The notes beneath the pieces were generated by a model. That model did no database searches. It was given only the letters and a program-made list of their open reading frames with translations, and had not been told where the DNA came from. 8,435 bases of DNA from CAWBJP01 sp044867425 (lineage in GTDB: Bacteria > Actinomycetota > Acidimicrobiia > IMCC26256 > BP-133): the NCBI GenBank assembly GCA_044867425.1, contig JBIOUX010000138.1, positions 1 to 8,435 of the forward strand, written 5' to 3'. Shown piece after piece: positions 5,594-8,435 of this stretch; position 1 is the stretch's first letter; each line of letters starts with the position of its first letter. The translations under genes and the position numbers were made by a program.

Positions 5594-6471
5594 TCCAGGA
5601 CGCGCGTGCGGAAGCCTCCGATGCCCAGCCAGGCCAGCAGCGCGGTGAACCCCACGAGCGCACCGTAGACCGCCGGGGCGGGCATGGCGGGGACCGGGGT
5701 CAGTGCCATGCGAAACCCCTCGCTCATGTACACGAGCGGGTTGGCCAGCACCGCCACCTTCAGCCAGGGGATGGGCGTGAGGCCGGCCCAGGGGTAGTAG
5801 GTCGCCCCCAGAAAGGTCATGGGCAGGACGATCACGCTGAACATCAGCGGTACCTGGTTGGGCTGGACCCGGGTGCCGATGGTCAGGCCCAGGGACGCGC
5901 CGGCCACGGCGGCCAGCGGGGCCACGGTGACGAGCGTCAGCCAGTGGATGTCGAGGTGCACGCCGTCGACGGGCACCACCATGGCCAGGGGGAAGACGAT
6001 GACCCCGGCGACCAGGGCCTGGAGGGCCCCGGAGACGATCTTGGCCACCGCCACCGCCCACACCGGGAGCGGCGCCAGGACCCGGTCCTCGATCTCCCGG
6101 GTGTAGCCGAACTCGCGCACCAGCGGCAGGGCCACCGCCTGGATGCCCTGGAAGATCATGGCCGTGGCGACGACGCCGGCCACCAGCATGGTGGAGAACC
6201 CCGCCGCTCCCGCCGCCCCGCCGATGCCCTGGCCGATGCGGGGGAAGACGTAGGTGAACACGAACAGCAGCAGCAGCGGCTGCATGATCGTGCGCAGGAC
6301 GAAGACCTTGGCTTCCTTGCGGAGCACGGCCCGGTCCCGGGCCAGGAGGGCCCGGAAGGCCGCCCAGGCCGCCGCCCTGGTGGGACGCAGCTGGGTCAGC
6401 GACCCCGGGGTCAGGGGTGTCCCCGAAGTACCCGGGGTCAGGGGTGTCCCCGAAGTAACAGCCGCGCTCAC
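5590..6471 (-). CDS. ABC-2 type transporter permease, 293 aa
   Basis: This is the membrane subunit of a drug- or polysaccharide-type ABC-2 exporter, working with the ATPase encoded just upstream. After a polar N-terminus come about six hydrophobic segments (roughly 60-78, 93-117, 138-165, 175-199, 205-227 and 266-288). The conserved ABC-2 signature region is present as VREFGYTREIEDRVLAPLP (118-136), and the late YYPWAGLTPIPWLKVAVLAN stretch is typical. The GTG start at 6471 overlaps the ATPase stop by GTGA. Residues 6-14 and 15-23 are a perfect duplication of TSGTPLTPG, encoded by a 27-bp tandem repeat; this tail is absent from usual relatives and may not be needed for function. The stop overlaps the TTG start of the lipoprotein gene. 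Substrate is unknown; MarR linkage favours a toxic compound or antibiotic. Confidence 0.94.
   Translation of the reverse strand: MSAAVTSGTPLTPGTSGTPLTPGSLTQLRPTRAAAWAAFRALLARDRAVLRKEAKVFVLRTIMQPLLLLFVFTYVFPRIGQGIGGAAGAAGFSTMLVAGVVATAMIFQGIQAVALPLVREFGYTREIEDRVLAPLPVWAVAVAKIVSGALQALVAGVIVFPLAMVVPVDGVHLDIHWLTLVTVAPLAAVAGASLGLTIGTRVQPNQVPLMFSVIVLPMTFLGATYYPWAGLTPIPWLKVAVLANPLVYMSEGFRMALTPVPAMPAPAVYGALVGFTALLAWLGIGGFRTRVLD
6404..6457 (-). repeat. Perfect 27-bp tandem duplication at the 5' end of the permease gene
   Basis: Copies at 6404-6430 and 6431-6457 are identical. The plus-strand unit begins CCCGGGGTCAGGGGTGTCCC and ends CGAAGTA, with an internal GGGG-TGT-CCCC inverted repeat. Read on the minus strand it encodes TSGTPLTPG twice. 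The unit resembles the repeat in the kinase gene, but in opposite orientation relative to its gene. Confidence 0.9.
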
Positions 6472-7478
6472 TCGCGGAGGTCCTTCCCGGTCAGGGTGAT
6501 GAAGACGGTCTCCAGCGTCGGCTCGGTGACCGACAGGTCGTTCACGACGTAGCCCTCGGCCTCCACGGTGGCGAAGATCTTGGGCAGGGTGCGGGCCACG
6601 GGCCCGTGCAGGTAGACGAGCACGCCGCCTTCGCTGACCTGGGCCGAACGGGCGCCCTCCAGGGTGGCCAGCTCGCCGGCCAGGCGGCGCAGGTCACCGT
6701 CCACCCCGACCCGCACGACGGCCTCAGCGCCCAGGGAGTGCTTGAGGCCGGCGGGCGTGTCCAGAGCCAGGATCTTGCCGTGATCCATGATCGCCACCCG
6801 GTGGCAGAGGCGGTCGGCCTCCTCCATGTAGTGGGTGGTGAGGAGGATGGTCTGGCCGGCCGCGTGCAGCTCGCCCAGCAGCTCCCACAGCGCGATGCGG
6901 CTCTGGGGGTCGAGGCCGGCGGTGGGCTCGTCCAGAAACAGCACGCGGGGGCGGTGCAGCACGGCCCGGGCCACCATGAGCCGCTGGGCCATGCCGCCCG
7001 ACAGCGTCGCCACCGGCGCCTTGGCCCGGTCGGCCAGGCGGAACTGCTCCAGGACGGCACCGGCCGCCTCCCGGGCATCCCGGCGGGAGAGGCCGAAGTA
7101 CCGGCCGTGGAAGAACAGGTTCTGGAAGACGGTCAGGTCCCGGTCCAGGGTGTTGGTCTGGGGGACCACGCCGATGACCTGCTTGGCCCGGGCCGGCTCC
7201 CCCACCACGTCCACGCCACCCACCAGGGCCCGGCCCGCGTTGGGCTGCACCCGGGTGGTCAGCATCCCCACCGTCGTGGTCTTGCCCGCCCCGTTGGGGC
7301 CCAGCAGTCCGAAGATCTCCCCCGTCTCGACCCCGAGGCAGAGGTGGTCGACGGCGACGACGGGGGGGGCGCCGTTGCGACCGGGATAGGTCTTGGTCAG
7401 GCCGTGGGTGCGGATCACCTCGCTGTCCCCCGCCTCGGCGAAGGTGGCGACGTCAGCGAGCAGCGATGCCGTGGGCAT
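6468..7478 (-). CDS. ABC transporter ATPase, DrrA/ABC-2 exporter type, 336 aa
   Basis: This is the ATP-hydrolysing subunit of the exporter whose permease follows. Counting from the ATG at 7478, Walker A is GPNGAGKTT (60-68), the Q-loop Q107 lies in VVPQTNTLD, the signature LSGGM is at 159-163, Walker B VLFLDE at 179-184 is followed by PTAGLD, and the H-loop His is H216 in LLTTHYMEEADR. A C-terminal accessory domain of about 90 residues ends EPTLETVFITLTGKDLRE, typical of the DrrA-type group, and all catalytic residues are present. I prefer ATG 7478 over ATG 7484 because GAGG at 7485-7488 sits six bases before it, whereas it would abut 7484. The gene begins inside the 3' end of the MarR gene (26-bp overlap) and its stop overlaps the permease GTG, so one operon is likely. 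Residues 1-25 precede the usual ABC domain start. Confidence 0.96.
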   Translation of the reverse strand: MPTASLLADVATFAEAGDSEVIRTHGLTKTYPGRNGAPPVVAVDHLCLGVETGEIFGLLGPNGAGKTTTVGMLTTRVQPNAGRALVGGVDVVGEPARAKQVIGVVPQTNTLDRDLTVFQNLFFHGRYFGLSRRDAREAAGAVLEQFRLADRAKAPVATLSGGMAQRLMVARAVLHRPRVLFLDEPTAGLDPQSRIALWELLGELHAAGQTILLTTHYMEEADRLCHRVAIMDHGKILALDTPAGLKHSLGAEAVVRVGVDGDLRRLAGELATLEGARSAQVSEGGVLVYLHGPVARTLPKIFATVEAEGYVVNDLSVTEPTLETVFITLTGKDLRE

Positions 7479-7926
7479 GGTCATCCTCGAGGTTGTCGAT
7501 GAGGTTGTCGGAGAGGCGGGCGAGGAGGCGGCGGAGCTCGGTCAGCTCCTCCTCGGACAGTCCGGCGGTGAGGTCGGCGTCAAGGCTGCCGGCCACCGCC
7601 GCCATCCGGGCGTGGAGGTCGCGGGCCGCGGGGGTGGGCACCACCCGCAGGATGCGGCGGTCATCACCGTCGCGGTGACGGACGATGAGGCCGTCGGCCT
7701 CCAGCCGGTCCAGGTGGCGGGTGAGGGTGGCGGCCTCGATGCCCATGCGCTCGGCGAGCTGGCGCTGGGACAGGCCCTCCTCGCCGATGGCGCACGACAG
7801 CACACCCCACGCCGGCAGGCTGGCGCCGGCATTGGCCAGGCGGGACTCCAGGCGAGCCCGCATGGCCTTGGCCAGCAGCACGAGGTCGCGACCGAGCGAA
7901 TCCATAGTCTGTTGATCGTTCGACAC
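7453..7926 (-). CDS. MarR-family transcriptional regulator, 157 aa
   Basis: This is a MarR-type winged helix-turn-helix repressor, expected to act as a dimer and respond to small, often aromatic or toxic, compounds. Helical dimerisation parts flank the DNA-binding core: residues 37-63 (LPAWGVLSCAIGEEGLSQRQLAERMG), a recognition-helix region at 64-79 (IEAATLTRHLDRLEADG), and a wing with the family-typical DGDDRR (86-91). It is the first gene of the exporter operon, so it probably controls the ABC genes and itself. Inverted repeats at 7911-7945 and 7958-7980 are candidate operators. The start is uncertain: GTG 7926 gives the full N-terminus, while ATG 7905 would make a protein seven residues shorter and put the first dyad fully upstream. 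Neither has a good Shine-Dalgarno. The 3' end overlaps the ATPase gene. Confidence 0.93.
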   Translation of the reverse strand: MSNDQQTMDSLGRDLVLLAKAMRARLESRLANAGASLPAWGVLSCAIGEEGLSQRQLAERMGIEAATLTRHLDRLEADGLIVRHRDGDDRRILRVVPTPAARDLHARMAAVAGSLDADLTAGLSEEELTELRRLLARLSDNLIDNLEDDHAHGIAAR

Positions 7927-7945
7927 CTAAGGGTCTGGGATCAAC
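7911..7945. promoter_or_regulatory. Inverted repeat GTTGATC / GATCAAC over the MarR gene start
   Basis: GTTGATC (7911-7917) and GATCAAC (7939-7945) are perfect 7-bp arms with a 21-bp spacer. The right arm runs into another palindrome, CAACCGGTTG (7942-7951), giving a third similar half-site. Its position fits autoregulation by the MarR protein, but binding is not shown. Confidence 0.35.
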
Positions 7946-7957
7946 CGGTTGGCTACA

Positions 7958-7980
7958 GGATCGGGCGGTACGTCCGATCC
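7958..7980. promoter_or_regulatory. 23-bp dyad GGATCGG-N9-CCGATCC in the MarR/DUF3048 divergent region
   Basis: Perfect 7-bp arms (7958-7964 and 7974-7980) continue inward as CG/CG pairs, leaving only a G-T mismatch and a GTA centre. The dyad is 32 bp upstream of the MarR GTG and 74 bp upstream of the divergent lipoprotein gene. Size and symmetry suit a dimeric MarR-type regulator. It could also form an RNA hairpin. Confidence 0.45.
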
Positions 7981-8053
7981 CCGCCCATGACAGTTCCATG
8001 ACGGCGCCCGGGGGGCGGGGCGCAATTCCACCAACTGGGACCGAAGGGCCGGT

Positions 8054-8435
8054 ATGGTCGCCTCGCTTCCCATGCGTCGCCTGATCCTCCCCGCCCTGTT
8101 CTTCGTCGCCGGGTCTGCCTGCGGCGTTGACTTCCTGTGGGTGGAAACGGTCAATCCGCCCACCACCACGACGACATCGACGTCGACCACCACCCGGCCC
8201 ACCACCACCTCTACCCGGGCGTCGACTTCGACCACCACCAGCACCACGGCGCCGAAGGTGACGACCACCACCGAGCCGGCGGAGGCGCCCGTCCTGGAGG
8301 CGGCTCCCCCGCCGGCCCCGCCTCCACCCCAGGCTTCCCCCGCCCCGCTCACCGGCCTGCCCATGGACCCGGGCCGGGCCGGACGGCCGGTGCTGGTGGT
8401 GAAGGTCGACAACGCCCCCAAGGCCCGGCCGCAGG
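8054..8435 (+). CDS. DUF3048 (YerB-like) lipoprotein, N-terminal part, truncated by window end
   Basis: The ATG at 8054 follows GAAGGG (8043-8048) at a five-base spacing, which favours it over the in-frame ATG at 8072. The signal peptide MVASLPMRRLILPALFFVAG ends in SAC, with lipid-attachment Cys at residue 23. Residues 34-74 are a Thr/Ser/Pro tract of about 40 residues (DNA 8162-8272 is correspondingly low-complexity ACC/ACG), followed by a Pro/Ala-rich stretch (75-96); together they are a likely extended, possibly glycosylated, wall-spanning linker. From residue 97 the start of a DUF3048 domain is visible: PLTGLPMDPGRAGRPVLVVK, then VDNAPKARPQ at the edge. The family is extracytoplasmic and of unclear biochemical function. 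The rest lies outside the window. The gene is divergent from the MarR operon and shares its upstream region, so common regulation is possible. Confidence 0.9.
   Translation, partial: MVASLPMRRLILPALFFVAGSACGVDFLWVETVNPPTTTTTSTSTTTRPTTTSTRASTSTTTSTTAPKVTTTTEPAEAPVLEAAPPPAPPPPQASPAPLTGLPMDPGRAGRPVLVVKVDNAPKARPQ

Noticed and set aside
5594..6061. N-terminal extension of the lipoprotein frame into the permease gene
   Set aside because: The extension has no sense as protein and overlaps permease membrane segments. The TTG at 5593 gives a proper lipoprotein signal peptide and the usual four-base overlap.
6606..7502. A 298-residue plus-strand open frame opposite the ABC ATPase
   Set aside because: It is a shadow; the minus strand carries Walker A, signature, Walker B and H-loop motifs.
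7927..8421. A 164-residue minus-strand open frame with Val-rich repeats
   Set aside because: It is the antisense reading of the Thr-rich linker of the DUF3048 lipoprotein (ACC codons read as Val/Gly).

Overview
The window is very GC-rich DNA with strong G/C preference at third codon positions, frequent GTG starts (one TTG), a probable leaderless gene, and Thr/Pro-rich linkers behind lipoprotein signal peptides. This suggests a high-GC actinobacterium, and the 'TTT...' lipoprotein linkers resemble those I associate with Acidimicrobiia. The class-level guess is inference. No rRNA, tRNA or CRISPR array is visible.

Layout: (1) 1-817, minus strand: the N-terminal part of an IS200/IS605-type TnpB/OrfB transposase that runs off the left edge. 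It carries an internal deletion with a frame change, so it is a dead relic. (2) 818-1107: a gene-poor stretch with 10-bp-phased direct repeats and a 23-codon minus-strand ORF that may be a gene fragment cut by the insertion. (3) 1108-2075, plus: a small conserved-type hypothetical gene overlapping a phosphoribosyltransferase gene. (4) 2248-4702, plus: a tightly overlapping operon of an OmpR-type response regulator, a sensor kinase with almost no extracytoplasmic domain, and ribB (3,4-dihydroxy-2-butanone 4-phosphate synthase). (5) 4703-4948: a convergent intergenic region with a hairpin and an isolated TTGTAC/GTACAA dyad. (6) 7926-4949, minus: a MarR regulator, an ABC-2 ATPase, its permease and a lipoprotein, each overlapping the next. 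(7) 8054 to the right edge, plus: the start of a DUF3048-type (YerB-like) lipoprotein gene, divergent from the MarR gene.

Functionally there are two regulatory modules. The two-component pair is translationally coupled to a riboflavin-pathway gene. The MarR cluster looks like a self-regulated exporter with a surface lipoprotein as its last gene. The divergent 7927-8053 region holds two inverted repeats that could be operators.

The least expected feature is a short repeat unit, about 23 bp of core, present as a tandem pair in the histidine kinase gene and as a perfect 27-bp tandem pair at the 5' end of the ABC permease gene. It lies in opposite orientation relative to the two reading frames and keeps frame in both. 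This may be an interspersed repeat family that inserts into coding sequence.
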